Assembly: GCA_943371535.1 (NCBI GenBank)
Contig: CALRVE020000007.1
Location: 1-64,000, forward strand
From: UBA1930 sp943371535
GTDB taxonomy: Bacteria > Bacteroidota > Bacteroidia > Chitinophagales > Chitinophagaceae
Reading direction: 5' to 3'
Length of the DNA: 64,000 nt
The translations under genes and the position numbers were made by a program. Below the pieces are notes generated by a model. It saw only the letters and a program-made list of their open reading frames with translations, was not told the DNA's origin and made no database searches. Below are positions 25,877 through 34,528 of this stretch, piece after piece (positions within the stretch are counted from its first letter, which is position 1; every line of letters starts with the position of its first letter).

Positions 25877-26587
25877 TTATGAACTTTTATGTTGTAAATT
25901 ATTTTGAATACCTTGTAGCATTGTAATTAGCTGTTTAGCAACTTCAAGCGATGAAGCAGGATTTTGACCTGTTATAAGCATACCGTCAACCACTGCATAC
26001 GATTCCCAATTATTTCCTTTTGAATATATGCCGCCATTATTTTCTAGCTCTGTTTGTAATGAATAAGGCACAACAAATTGCAACTCCATTTCTTGCTCTT
26101 CACTGTTACTAAAGCCTGTAACCCGTTTTCCTTTTACAATTGAATTACCACCATAATCTTTAACATTCAATAACACCGATGGCGAATGACAAACTGTTGC
26201 AATAGGTTTATTTCTTTGCCAAAAGGCTTTGATTATTTCTATAGAGTGATGATCTTTATTTAAATCCCATAATGGCCCATGACCACCAGGAAAAAAGATT
26301 GCATCATAATTACTAGCTGAAATTTTTGAAAGTGGAATGGTATTTTGTAAAATACTTTGTAAAGTACTATCCTGTGCAAACCTGATACTAGCTGGAGTTT
26401 CATTTTCTTTCTCGGCACTTTTAGGATCTACAGGAGGTTGACCACCTTTTGGAGATGCCAATGTAATATTTGCACCTGCTTCTAAAAAATAATAATAAGG
26501 TGCTGCAAATTCTTCTATCCAAAAACCTGTTTTTTTTTCCGTGTCGCCTAAATCGCTATGAGAAGTAAGTACGATTAGTATATTCAT
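25877..26587 (-). CDS. DJ-1/PfpI-superfamily protein (Hsp31-like)
   Basis: The 236-residue product from the ATG at 26587 has the type 1 glutamine amidotransferase-like fold: LIVLTSHSDLG, GFWIEEFAAPYYYF with the conserved Glu, AIFFPGGHGPLWDL and the nucleophile elbow ATVCHSPSVL with its catalytic-type Cys. This is the architecture of Hsp31/YDR533C-type holdases and glyoxalase III enzymes. A longer start at 26626 would overlap the upstream gene. Likely role: detoxifying methylglyoxal or protein repair under stress. Confidence 0.88.
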   Translation of the reverse strand: MNILIVLTSHSDLGDTEKKTGFWIEEFAAPYYYFLEAGANITLASPKGGQPPVDPKSAEKENETPASIRFAQDSTLQSILQNTIPLSKISASNYDAIFFPGGHGPLWDLNKDHHSIEIIKAFWQRNKPIATVCHSPSVLLNVKDYGGNSIVKGKRVTGFSNSEEQEMELQFVVPYSLQTELENNGGIYSKGNNWESYAVVDGMLITGQNPASSLEVAKQLITMLQGIQNNLQHKSS

Positions 26588-26591
26588 TAGT

Positions 26592-26975
26592 TTATTTTTT
26601 AGTAAAATGATTTTTAACAAAAGCATGTTGTTGGTTATCGGTCATCTTATCTGCTTGTTGTAGCTCAATTTTTGTTTTAGTGAATTTTTGATCTGATTTT
26701 AAGATGTTATATAATTCAACTTTAGCATTGGTTGGACCAAACAATAACACTTCATCAAAATCTTGAATTACATCACCCAGCTTTAAGTAATAGGCATATT
26801 GTTCTTGATTTTCTTTATTGTGAACTAGATGTTCACTTCTTCCGTTGGATCCAGTTTTATCATATAAAGAGTGTATTAAATCTAAAGAAATAGTTGCTGA
26901 ATCTTCTGTAATAAAAACAATCAGTTGTGCATTTGAATGATCCATCCAAATACCTAATTTATTTTGTGTTGTCAT
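26592..26975 (-). CDS. eRF1/Pelota-like domain protein of unknown function
   Basis: The 127-residue protein starts GIWMDHSNAQLIVF (about 8-21) and ends with the segment VLLFGPTNAKVELYN (about 76-90), then DKMTDNQQHAFVKNHF. This is the pattern of small stand-alone proteins related to eRF1 domain 2/3 folds often labelled translational machinery proteins. It lies 4 bp upstream of the DJ-1-like gene and 14 bp after the glycosyltransferase fusion gene. Its biochemical role is unknown. Confidence 0.65.
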   Translation of the reverse strand: MTTQNKLGIWMDHSNAQLIVFITEDSATISLDLIHSLYDKTGSNGRSEHLVHNKENQEQYAYYLKLGDVIQDFDEVLLFGPTNAKVELYNILKSDQKFTKTKIELQQADKMTDNQQHAFVKNHFTKK

Positions 26976-26989
26976 TGTATATTTTGTAA

Positions 26990-29335
26990 TTAATTGAATA
27001 CTGAATCTATGGTTACTTTACGCTCTTTTATTGTTATAGCAGTTTCAATTGCTTTGTACTTTTCTATAGTTAATCTTGCCAACAAATAGCTTACTGTAGA
27101 TTCTGCCCCTTGATTAAGATTTACATGGTTTTCTTCTAAACCATCGTAACAACCACCTGTACTTGGATTATACACAATTTGTTGTAAATGATTGGCACCC
27201 AAAAACCAATTAAAAGCAATAGTCATTTTTTGCAAATAGCTTTTATCATCTAATGTTTCATAAAATAAACTTAAAGCAATAATGGTGTAAGCAACGTCAA
27301 TGGGCTGCTCTCCAAACTGGTTGGTAGGCTTACCTTTTGTATGCCATCCTTGATTAGAAATAACTTTAATGCGGTTGTTCTGAAATATAACTGAAAGTAA
27401 AAAGTGAAAACTATTGATAGCAATGGTTTTAAATAAAATACTCCCATTGTTCAAGTAAGCATATAACATTGCTTCTGGCAAAACACTATTTGCATAAGTA
27501 AGATAATCTTCAAACCAATTCCATTTTTCATCGGATACACCTCTATATTTAGAAACCAAATTATCGGCTAAAGAAGTGATGATTAATTTTATAAATTCAT
27601 CTTTCTTTGAAATATTGAATAAGTAAAGTCCTTTAATAGCAAATGAAATAGCTCTTGGAGATTTAAAAGATAAAATTTTAGCAACCGATTTATCTAATAC
27701 AGCTTCTGCTTGAGCAATTAACTCATCATCAACTATATTTTCATACGATAAAAATTCACCCAAAGCCCAAATTGCTCTACCATTTGAATCTTCTAAATTT
27801 TCATCACTATTTTTTGCTAAAAAATTTTCATCTATATCAACATAATTCAAAAAACTTCCATCTTCTTGTTGACAGAAAATAATAAACTTCAGGTAAATTT
27901 TAATTAAAGCAATATCCCGAATATTTTTAGTTAATTCATAATGTTTGGTCACTGCAATTAACGCTCTAGCATTGTCATCAATAGTATAACCACTTGTATA
28001 ATCTGGCTTTGCTATTGAAGCAAATTGTATAATTCCTTTATCGGTAGTTAAAAATTGTATATGTTGTAACGAAATTTCTGGTAAGGAATATTCAAGTTCT
28101 GGTTGAACAGCATGCATATTTTTATGAAATAAATTAATATGTGCAATGGCCGAATTTTGCCATGCAGTTGGAGAAATTCTATGCAAACCGTTCAACTTCA
28201 TTTCCTCTAAAAGCATTGCATTAGACAACAATTGCATTGTCGCTTTTGCTAATTGATTGGCATCTTGAAAATCTACTATTAATCCCTCCTTATTATTCAA
28301 CATTTCTTTTGCATGTGGTATAGGTGTTGAAATAATAGGACAACCACTAGCCATTGCATAAGCAAAAGTTCCACTCACCGCTTGATGCCTATCTTTTGAA
28401 GTAAATAAATAAATAGTGGTGTAATGTAAATAGTCTTGTAACTCTTCTAACGATACATATTTATTGATAAACCGAACATGGTTTTGCAAGTTCAAGGCTA
28501 TTACTTTTTCTTCTAAAAAGTTTCTATATAATTCTCCTTCGTCTTTAATAATGGCTGGATGTGTTTTACCAATAATTAAATATAAAGCATTAGGGAAGTT
28601 TTTTATAATTAAGGGCAATGCATCTAGTGCAGTTTCAATACTTTTTCCAGAACCTATTAAACCAAAAGTGGATAATACAATTTTATTTCTAAGATAATTT
28701 TTATTGGGTTGTGTAGTACAGCATTTTGCCAAATGTGTACCATGTGGAATATGAATCAATTTATCGTTTTCTACTGCATAATCATTCACTAAAATATTGG
28801 CCGAATTTTTTGTCATTACAACAATCTTGGTACTTAGTGCTGCAATAGCTTGTACCAATGATTTTCGCTGACTATCGGGATTTGGCAAAACAGTATGAAA
28901 CGTAGTGATGATGGGTTTGTTAATTAAAGAAATCAAATGCAAAAAATAATTACCCATTGAACCACTAAATAAACCAAACTCATGTTGTACACATACAATT
29001 TTTATGTTTGAATTGCTATTAATCTCTGCTGCTAGCTCGTTATATTGAGTAAGTATAGATGTTTGTAAAATGTACTTTACCTCTGGCGGATAAATGGTTT
29101 GTTTTTCTGTAGATTCTAATGCACAAACAACAATAGAATATGAGGTTTTAAATTTATCTTGAATGGCATTAATTAAATCCTGGCTATAAGTAGCAATACC
29201 ACATTGCCTGTTTGGATAAGAGGTAATGAACAGTATTTCGGGTAATGCTTTTTTCTTACTGTTGGATTGTTCCATTAAAGATTCAGTAAAATGTATTAAG
29301 CAATTGGCTGGTGAACTGTAAAATGAATTTTTCAT
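26990..29335 (-). CDS. GT4-type glycosyltransferase fused to an alpha/alpha-toroid glycosidase-like domain
   Basis: The 781-residue protein has two halves. About 30-405 is a GT-B glycosyltransferase: EILFITSYPNRQCGIATYS, LSTFGLIGSGKSIETALDAL and SGTFAYAMASGCPIIS. The last segment corresponds to the E-x7-E motif, but here the two Glu positions are Gln and Tyr, so it is noncanonical. About 430-765 is helical with a glycosidase-like SGYTIDDNARALIAV and NQGAESTVSYLLA. The start overlaps the GH130 gene stop by 4 bp, so both are coupled. A shared job in mannoside or glycan metabolism is inferred. Donor and acceptor are unknown. Confidence 0.8.
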   Translation of the reverse strand: MKNSFYSSPANCLIHFTESLMEQSNSKKKALPEILFITSYPNRQCGIATYSQDLINAIQDKFKTSYSIVVCALESTEKQTIYPPEVKYILQTSILTQYNELAAEINSNSNIKIVCVQHEFGLFSGSMGNYFLHLISLINKPIITTFHTVLPNPDSQRKSLVQAIAALSTKIVVMTKNSANILVNDYAVENDKLIHIPHGTHLAKCCTTQPNKNYLRNKIVLSTFGLIGSGKSIETALDALPLIIKNFPNALYLIIGKTHPAIIKDEGELYRNFLEEKVIALNLQNHVRFINKYVSLEELQDYLHYTTIYLFTSKDRHQAVSGTFAYAMASGCPIISTPIPHAKEMLNNKEGLIVDFQDANQLAKATMQLLSNAMLLEEMKLNGLHRISPTAWQNSAIAHINLFHKNMHAVQPELEYSLPEISLQHIQFLTTDKGIIQFASIAKPDYTSGYTIDDNARALIAVTKHYELTKNIRDIALIKIYLKFIIFCQQEDGSFLNYVDIDENFLAKNSDENLEDSNGRAIWALGEFLSYENIVDDELIAQAEAVLDKSVAKILSFKSPRAISFAIKGLYLFNISKKDEFIKLIITSLADNLVSKYRGVSDEKWNWFEDYLTYANSVLPEAMLYAYLNNGSILFKTIAINSFHFLLSVIFQNNRIKVISNQGWHTKGKPTNQFGEQPIDVAYTIIALSLFYETLDDKSYLQKMTIAFNWFLGANHLQQIVYNPSTGGCYDGLEENHVNLNQGAESTVSYLLARLTIEKYKAIETAITIKERKVTIDSVFN

Positions 29336-30366
29336 AGTATAATATTTTTAACTAACTCTTCTTGCAATGCTTTTACACTTAGCGATGCACAAGCAATTCG
29401 TTTATCGGCTGCTCCATAATAAATGTATAATGTATCATCAAAAAGTGCAGTACCGGTAGGAAAAACAACATTGTTCACTTCGCCTTTTAACTCCCATGAT
29501 AATTCTGGTTTAAATAAAGCGTAAGGCAAACGAGCAAGTTCTTTAGCTGGGTTCTCTATATCTAATAAAGCAGCACATGCACTATAAACATAACCAACGG
29601 CAGTATCGTGAACGCCATGGTATATAAGCAACCACCCATCTGAAGTTTCTATAGGAGGACAACCGCCACCTATATAACTAATTTCATGTTTATATTTTGG
29701 AGTTAGTACTATGTGTTCATGTAAATGCAAAAAATAATCGCTCCAAAATTCTTTAGTGAGGTCTTCAATATTACTTACAGATGCAATCTGTATATCGGGC
29801 CTTATTCTATGCAAAAAGAATAATTTATTATCTATTCTTCTTGGAAAAAAGATTACATTCTTATCCCATAAAAGCATTATTTTATCTGGATTGTTCTTAA
29901 TGTTATTGTGCAAATGAAAACGTTCATATTTTTCATTTAAGTGGGCATTACAATCGGCTAGTCTTCTAAATTCTGTATAAGTAAATTGAGGAACTATTAT
30001 ACCATGTTGTTGAAAGCTTTTTAAATCTGTTGATGTTGCCAATGCCCCCATAGCATTGATACCATCATAAGCTGTAAACGTTAAGTAATATAGTTCCTCA
30101 ATTTTTACAATCCTTGGATCTTCTATTCCATGAGATTCATATTCAAATTGGGGTATAAGTAATGGGCTGCTTGAGCGTTCAATCACTCTTAATGGTCCCT
30201 CGAGTTTACAATAACCTATTGTTGAATAATTGCCTTTTCTTAATGCTCTGTAAAATAAATGAATGGTATTGCCATCTTGAAAAACTGCCGGATTTAATAC
30301 ACCCTCTTCTTCAAAATGTAAATCAGTTTTAGTAAGGATAATACCTTCTTTTTTTACAGCTACCAT
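29332..30366 (-). CDS. GH130-family glycoside phosphorylase/hydrolase
   Basis: The 344-residue protein is a five-bladed beta-propeller of the GH130 type. Landmarks are NPAVFQDGNTIHLFYRA (about 22-38), the HGIEDPRIVKIEELYYLTF segment whose Asp in E-D-P-R is the family's proposed proton donor, the metal or phosphate-site region YIGGGCPPIET and YHGVHD. Characterised members act on beta-mannosides, often by phosphorolysis. It lacks a signal peptide and is translationally coupled to the GT4 fusion, so the pair probably handles an intracellular oligosaccharide. Confidence 0.85.
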   Translation of the reverse strand: MVAVKKEGIILTKTDLHFEEEGVLNPAVFQDGNTIHLFYRALRKGNYSTIGYCKLEGPLRVIERSSSPLLIPQFEYESHGIEDPRIVKIEELYYLTFTAYDGINAMGALATSTDLKSFQQHGIIVPQFTYTEFRRLADCNAHLNEKYERFHLHNNIKNNPDKIMLLWDKNVIFFPRRIDNKLFFLHRIRPDIQIASVSNIEDLTKEFWSDYFLHLHEHIVLTPKYKHEISYIGGGCPPIETSDGWLLIYHGVHDTAVGYVYSACAALLDIENPAKELARLPYALFKPELSWELKGEVNNVVFPTGTALFDDTLYIYYGAADKRIACASLSVKALQEELVKNIIL

Positions 30367-30368
30367 TA

Positions 30369-30788
30369 CTAAAAATTGTCGGTTGTTAAGATAAGGGTCA
30401 TTCCAGGATTTCTAACACTTGCATCATCTTCGGCTGTTATATAAATTTTAATAGGCTTGAATGAGGTAACTGTTTCAAATGTTACATTTAAGTTGTTACT
30501 AGTTTTAATTTGTCCAATGTTTTGCGTAACATTATTATCGGTTAAAACCCAAACAACGTAAACACTTTTTGGAGGATCTAATCTTGATGGTTCGGCCAAA
30601 TACTCCAACTTCATGTTAATGTTGTAATTATTATTCTTATCTTTTTTAACAGTTGTAGTGCCTCTTGCTGCTGGCACAACAGATGATGACTGGAAAGCTA
30701 TTTTTTTAGCACATGAGCTAAAAAGTACAACAGTTGCAATTACAAAAATTGAAAAGAAAATTCGGGTGTTTGAAAATACATTTTTCAT
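30369..30788 (-). CDS. Small putative lipoprotein
   Basis: The 139-residue product has a hydrophobic signal ending VLFSSC, with Cys26 the likely lipidated residue. The rest is a beta-rich domain (SVYVVWVLTDNNV, IGQIKTSNNLNVTF, PIKIYITAEDD) that ends MTLILTTDNF. It is 2 bp from the GH130 gene. It may be an outer-membrane-anchored beta-sandwich protein. No family recognised. Confidence 0.65.
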   Translation of the reverse strand: MKNVFSNTRIFFSIFVIATVVLFSSCAKKIAFQSSSVVPAARGTTTVKKDKNNNYNINMKLEYLAEPSRLDPPKSVYVVWVLTDNNVTQNIGQIKTSNNLNVTFETVTSFKPIKIYITAEDDASVRNPGMTLILTTDNF

Positions 30789-30807
30789 GTTAATTAGTTT
30801 AATTATA

Positions 30808-31251
30808 TTATTTTTTTGATAGTGCCGAAATAGATTTACCTAAATTATCTACCTCTGTATTGAAGTTCATTTTAAAAATTTCCCAACTAGAATAAGTGTC
30901 TTCTTTATACTCCTTCAATGTTTTTTTAAGCTTTGCATTTTGTAGTTCTAGTTCCATTAAAACATTTTCAGCGTTTGCATCAAAAGCTTTTCTGTTGGCT
31001 TTCATTTGAACTTTGGTAGCAGCAATTAAATCTTCATTAGCTTGTAATCTTAGCTGAACATCGGCTCGGTATTTTGCGTACTCATTGGCCGAATCTAAAC
31101 GAGCTTCGTTTAAATCTTTTCTAGCTTCTATTACATCTTCTTTTGCATCTTCTAATTTTTCTGCTTTACTTTCTGTACTGTTGTTACAGCTTACCATAGT
31201 GGTAGTTAAAGCAACTACTGCTAATGCTGTAAATAATTTTCTTGTTTGCAT
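30808..31251 (-). CDS. Putative coiled-coil lipoprotein
   Basis: The 147-residue product has a signal peptide ending TTTMVSC (lipid Cys22) and an extended, highly charged helix from about 28 to 120 rich in A, E, K, D and L (EKLEDAKEDVIEARKDLNEA). This is typical of small lipoproteins that span or brace the envelope. It is in a run of small envelope genes (31257, 31625, 32037). Function inferred only. Confidence 0.7.
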   Translation of the reverse strand: MQTRKLFTALAVVALTTTMVSCNNSTESKAEKLEDAKEDVIEARKDLNEARLDSANEYAKYRADVQLRLQANEDLIAATKVQMKANRKAFDANAENVLMELELQNAKLKKTLKEYKEDTYSSWEIFKMNFNTEVDNLGKSISALSKK

Positions 31252-31256
31252 AATGT

Positions 31257-31598
31257 TTATTTTGTTTTGTGTTTATTCATAAATTTTGTAATGAAAGAGG
31301 ATGAAATTTTTTCAAGTATCATAGAAGATACATAACCTTTAATACTTCTATTTCTGCCTAGAAGTTTTTCAATGATATAATTTACACCAAGATTGATACC
31401 CATTGTAGAAGCATCAACTTGTACATTTTTATCTTGCAAAACTGACTGTGCAGTGTTTTTAATAAACTCAACTGGATTAATTCCTTGTATAAATGTTTTT
31501 ACTTCATCTTGTATAATGTTTTCTAGTTGCAATTTTTGATCTTGCAATTCTTGTTTCTGTAATTGCAATATATACGAAGGTGTTTTCTGAATTTTCAT
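31257..31598 (-). CDS. Small hypothetical protein next to holin-like gene
   Basis: The 113-residue protein has a helical N-terminal half (LQLQKQELQDQKLQLENII) and a more neutral centre (INLGVNYIIEKLLGRNRSIKGYVSSMILEKI). No signal peptide is seen. Similar proteins occur in Bacteroidota beside YtxH and holin-like genes. It is 5 bp from the coiled-coil lipoprotein gene and 26 bp from the holin-like gene. Function unknown. Confidence 0.6.
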   Translation of the reverse strand: MKIQKTPSYILQLQKQELQDQKLQLENIIQDEVKTFIQGINPVEFIKNTAQSVLQDKNVQVDASTMGINLGVNYIIEKLLGRNRSIKGYVSSMILEKISSSFITKFMNKHKTK

Positions 31599-31624
31599 AA
31601 TGAATCTATACTTTATAAGCCCAG

Positions 31625-31966
31625 TTATTTTTTCAATATTTCACTGATCAATTTTTCTCTAAGTGGATTGCTTAATAATTTCTTTTTTCCATAAAGCAGC
31701 GTTACTGTAAGAAGTAAGTAAAACATCGTAACTATTCCAAAGCCTGAAAAATTATTGCCTAAGTGAGTTGATAAACTTAATGCCGCATAAAAACTTAAGA
31801 AAACAACACATAAAAATGAACAAACAGCAATTAAAATGTAGCTAATCATTTTAGCTGCAACTAAAGTAACATGCTCTATTACTTCAATTTTTGTAAGTTC
31901 TATATTGGTTTGTACATATTGTTTAAGATGTGTAGCAATCTCTTCTAATTGAGTATTTGGTTGCAT
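31625..31966 (-). CDS. Phage-holin-superfamily-like (DUF1469-type) membrane protein
   Basis: The 113-residue protein has an N-terminal amphipathic helix (LEEIATHLKQYVQTNIELTKIEVIEH), two membrane segments (about 36-58 and 75-95) separated by a short loop, and a basic C-terminal tail. This layout fits the putative Actinobacterial/Bacteroidota holin-X DUF1469 family. Such genes in Bacteroidota usually lie next to YtxH genes and have no phage context, as here. A role in envelope stress is inferred. Confidence 0.75.
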   Translation of the reverse strand: MQPNTQLEEIATHLKQYVQTNIELTKIEVIEHVTLVAAKMISYILIAVCSFLCVVFLSFYAALSLSTHLGNNFSGFGIVTMFYLLLTVTLLYGKKKLLSNPLREKLISEILKK

Positions 31967-32003
31967 GAAAAAGTTTTTTAAGTGTATAGCGTATTTTGTA
32001 AAA

Positions 32004-32032
32004 AATGGCTAGCTGCTTCGCAGCTAGCCATT
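32004..32032 (-). terminator. Rho-independent terminator after the YtxH gene
   Basis: A perfect 13-bp stem (32004-32016 with 32020-32032) with a 3-nt loop is followed on the minus strand by a run of five to six T residues. It lies 4 bp after the ytxH stop. Confidence 0.85.
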
Positions 32033-32036
32033 GGTA

Positions 32037-32324
32037 TTAATTCTGTTGTTTAAATGTTTCAACTTTTTGTTGAACACCATTTTTAAGTTCAGCAAATTTT
32101 TCACCGGCTTGATCTTTTAAATCTTCTGCATTGTTCTTTAAAGCTTGAACTTCGTCTTTAATTTTTTGTGTAATGTCATCAGCTAACTCTTTTGCACCAC
32201 CAGCAATTCTTTTTCTTGTTTTGCTACCTTTTGCAGGTGCAAATAAAATACCTAATGCTGCTCCAGCTATTGCACCAATTAATAATGCACCTACTACTTT
32301 GAAATTGTTGTTTGAATTTTCCAT
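32037..32324 (-). CDS. YtxH-domain protein
   Basis: The 95-residue protein begins with a glycine-rich membrane segment (VVGALLIGAIAGAALGILFAPAKGSKTRKRI, about 9-40) typical of YtxH, followed by an amphipathic charged helix (KIKDEVQALKNNAEDLKDQ). YtxH-type proteins are small stress-linked membrane proteins without a defined activity. A strong terminator follows, separating it from the holin-like gene. Confidence 0.88.
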   Translation of the reverse strand: MENSNNNFKVVGALLIGAIAGAALGILFAPAKGSKTRKRIAGGAKELADDITQKIKDEVQALKNNAEDLKDQAGEKFAELKNGVQQKVETFKQQN

Positions 32325-32344
32325 TTTGTATATTATTTTTTATG

Positions 32345-32986
32345 TTAAAGTATTTTAAATCCTATAGTAGCTTGATACCACATGTTTTTATAACGTGGAG
32401 TTGATGAGGTGCCATCTCCATTATTTTGTTGCATATCCCAACCACCTCTTAAACCCAATACCACATTGGTTAAATTAAAATCTAATCCACCAATTAGCGA
32501 TAACATGTTTTTACGTACGTTATCATTTTCAAATTGTTGCTCTTGTAATGAGTTAGCTACTGCACTTTTATACTCATTTTTTTGACTAAGCAAATACGAA
32601 AACTGTGGCCCTACTAAAATGCTTACCTGGCTGCTAGGTTTAATAGATAATAAAAGTGGTATGTCTAAATGACCAGTTGTTCTAGTATAACTATAAGAAC
32701 TACCTAGTAAACTACCTGTTGCTTTAAAGCCACGCTGAGAGAATAATATCTCTGGCTGAAAACCAATAATGCTTGCAATGGGTATTGTTACAAATGCTCC
32801 ACCAGCAAAGCCAAACTTACCATCGGCTACAAAATTTTCTCCCTCTGTGTCGTAAACATTTGAATAGTTAGCACCTGCCTTAATTCCTACAGATAAACTA
32901 CTCTTTTTTGTTGTGCTTTTTTCTTGTGCATTGCTAGTGTTAAACATTAACGAACCAGCAAAAATCACGAATAATACTTTTTTCAT
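32345..32986 (-). CDS. Outer-membrane beta-barrel (porin-family) protein
   Basis: The 213-residue protein has a signal peptide ending TSNAQ and a predicted eight-stranded barrel with alternating hydrophobic residues (SLSVGIKAGANYSNVYD, GKFGFAGGAFVTIPIA, VSILVGPQFSYLLS), closing with WYQATIGFKIL. It matches the outer-membrane beta-barrel family PF13568. It lies 20 bp upstream of the ytxH gene. Specific function unknown. Confidence 0.85.
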   Translation of the reverse strand: MKKVLFVIFAGSLMFNTSNAQEKSTTKKSSLSVGIKAGANYSNVYDTEGENFVADGKFGFAGGAFVTIPIASIIGFQPEILFSQRGFKATGSLLGSSYSYTRTTGHLDIPLLLSIKPSSQVSILVGPQFSYLLSQKNEYKSAVANSLQEQQFENDNVRKNMLSLIGGLDFNLTNVVLGLRGGWDMQQNNGDGTSSTPRYKNMWYQATIGFKIL

Positions 32987-33035
32987 TTCTTGAGATTTAA
33001 GTCAATATTTCATTGACATTATGTGTGTATAAAAA

Positions 33036-33185
33036 TTAAATTCTTCCTTTAATAACTCTTAATAGAATTGCTATTACAGCAATTACCAATAATATATGTA
33101 TAATGCCACCAGCGTTATAAGCAAAATATCCTGCTGCCCATAAAATGATTAGCACTATTGCTACTATGTATAATAAATTGTTCAT
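33036..33185 (-). CDS. lmo0937-family small membrane protein
   Basis: A 49-residue frame runs from ATG at 33183-33185 to TAA at 33036-33038. The translation starts MNNLLYIVAIVLIILWAAGY, continues with a G-G-I-I-H turn and ends with a second membrane segment and L-R-V-I-K-G-R-I. This matches the lmo0937 family (pattern L-L-Y-I...W...G-G...I-H-x-L-L-V-I-A). Two membrane helices, no soluble domain. These proteins often occur with YtxH and other stress genes, as here. Confidence 0.88.
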   Translation of the reverse strand: MNNLLYIVAIVLIILWAAGYFAYNAGGIIHILLVIAVIAILLRVIKGRI

Positions 33186-33434
33186 GTTGTATTATTTTTT
33201 AATATATAAAGAATATTTGATTCCTAAAATGTTCTTACCACTTTAATAAATTTGTAATTAATCTAGTGTAGACTTGTTAGAAAGATTTTAAGCTAAGAGT
33301 AACTTATTTCAATTAAGACAAAACCGCAAACAATACTTACTTTGTTCGAATTGTTAGAGTATATAAATATTGTTTTTAGAAATATAAAGGTCGGTTGAAT
33401 GTTCAAACTTTTATTATACAATTAAGTATACTAT

Positions 33435-34001
33435 TTACATTATTCCCACATAAGTTAAATCTGTTTTTTTCTTTCTTAAATCCTTAAAAAAACTTGGAGT
33501 TAAACCAGTAACTTTTTTAAATTGATTACATAGATGTGCTGCACTACTGTAATTTAAACGATAAGCAATTTCAGTTATATTTAATTTATCGTAAATAAGT
33601 AATTCCTTTACTTTTTCAATTTTTTGAAAAATAATATATTGCTGAATAGTAATACCTGTGATCTCTGAAAAAGTATTTGCTAATTCATTATATGGCTTAT
33701 TTAACTTATTACTGATGTATATAGAATTATTTTCCTTTGTTAATTCATCAGCATAAAAAATCATTTCCGCTACAATTTTTTTTACCCTCTCAGTTTGTAC
33801 ACTTCTTTGATCATCCAACAACTCTAAACCCGACTTCAATAAATTAAATTTCAGTTCGTTTCTAGTGGCATCGTTTATATTCTCTAATAACGATACATAA
33901 CCCAATTCAATTGAAGTATAATGTATATTTAGTTTGTCTAAATCAGCCTTTACTAACATCTTACATCGTAAGCTCACCATATATTTTATGCATAATTTCA
34001 T
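33435..34001 (-). CDS. AraC-family regulator lacking its own cupin domain
   Basis: The 188-residue protein has a short N-terminal region beginning KYMVSLRCK and a C-terminal AraC helix-turn-helix (about 85-175): KLNITEIAYRLNYSSAAHLCNQFKKVTGLTPSFF. It begins directly after the stop of a separate cupin gene (TAAATG). A paralog lies at 39140-39679. AraC proteins often sense ligands with a fused cupin; here the sensor may be the separate cupin protein, which is inference. A second Met at residue 8 is the alternative start. Confidence 0.88.
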   Translation of the reverse strand: MKLCIKYMVSLRCKMLVKADLDKLNIHYTSIELGYVSLLENINDATRNELKFNLLKSGLELLDDQRSVQTERVKKIVAEMIFYADELTKENNSIYISNKLNKPYNELANTFSEITGITIQQYIIFQKIEKVKELLIYDKLNITEIAYRLNYSSAAHLCNQFKKVTGLTPSFFKDLRKKKTDLTYVGIM

Positions 34002-34355
34002 TTAATTTTCATATCCATTTTTAATTACCGTTGTTATCATTTTAAATTGCTCATTAGCGTTGAACCTGTGCTTAGAGTGAGCTGGAATAACTAGCCCGTC
34101 ACCAAGTTTTAAAGCATATTTTTTGTCTGCGATTGTTAAGTCTGCACAGCCATCAATTATTTGAACATAGGTATCAAAAGGAATTATTTTATCACCAAAC
34201 TCCTCACCAGCATCAAATGATGAGACGGTGATGTTTCCTGTTGATTTTTTTATAATTGTTTTACTTACAACAGCATTAGGTATATACTCTAGAATTTCAA
34301 CTACTATATGAATTTTCGATTTTTCAACTTCATTATTTTTATTGCTATTTTGCAT
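34002..34355 (-). CDS. Cupin-domain protein
   Basis: The 117-residue protein is a single cupin barrel: VSSFDAGEEFGDKI, YVQIIDGCADLTIADKKYAL and GDGLVIPAHSKHRFNA. The metal-site residues are reduced (one His-x-x-H-like pair in AHSKH), so enzymatic activity is doubtful. Its TAA stop is directly followed by the AraC ATG, suggesting joint expression and a sensory role. Confidence 0.85.
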   Translation of the reverse strand: MQNSNKNNEVEKSKIHIVVEILEYIPNAVVSKTIIKKSTGNITVSSFDAGEEFGDKIIPFDTYVQIIDGCADLTIADKKYALKLGDGLVIPAHSKHRFNANEQFKMITTVIKNGYEN

Positions 34356-34475
34356 GATAATGCTTTATTTATAGTGTGTTGTAGAATGATATAAAGGTAG
34401 AGTATCAACTAAACATTCTTGTTACACACTAAATGCTATTAGTTACACAATTCACTTAAAGTATTAATATAAAAA

Positions 34476-34512
34476 AAACACCCTTCTATTTATTTAAGGT
34501 AGAAAGGCGTTT
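34476..34512 (-). terminator. Terminator of the OmpA-family gene
   Basis: Arms 34476-34488 and 34500-34512 pair at 11 of 13 positions with an 11-nt loop, and on the minus strand a run of eight T residues follows. It lies 16 bp after the OmpA gene stop. Confidence 0.7.
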
Positions 34513-34528
34513 TAAAAACTCACTCGTT

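Noticed and set aside
31625..31966. Holin-like gene as a sign of a prophage
   Set aside because: No phage structural, integrase or lysis genes are nearby; this family occurs with ytxH genes in Bacteroidota.
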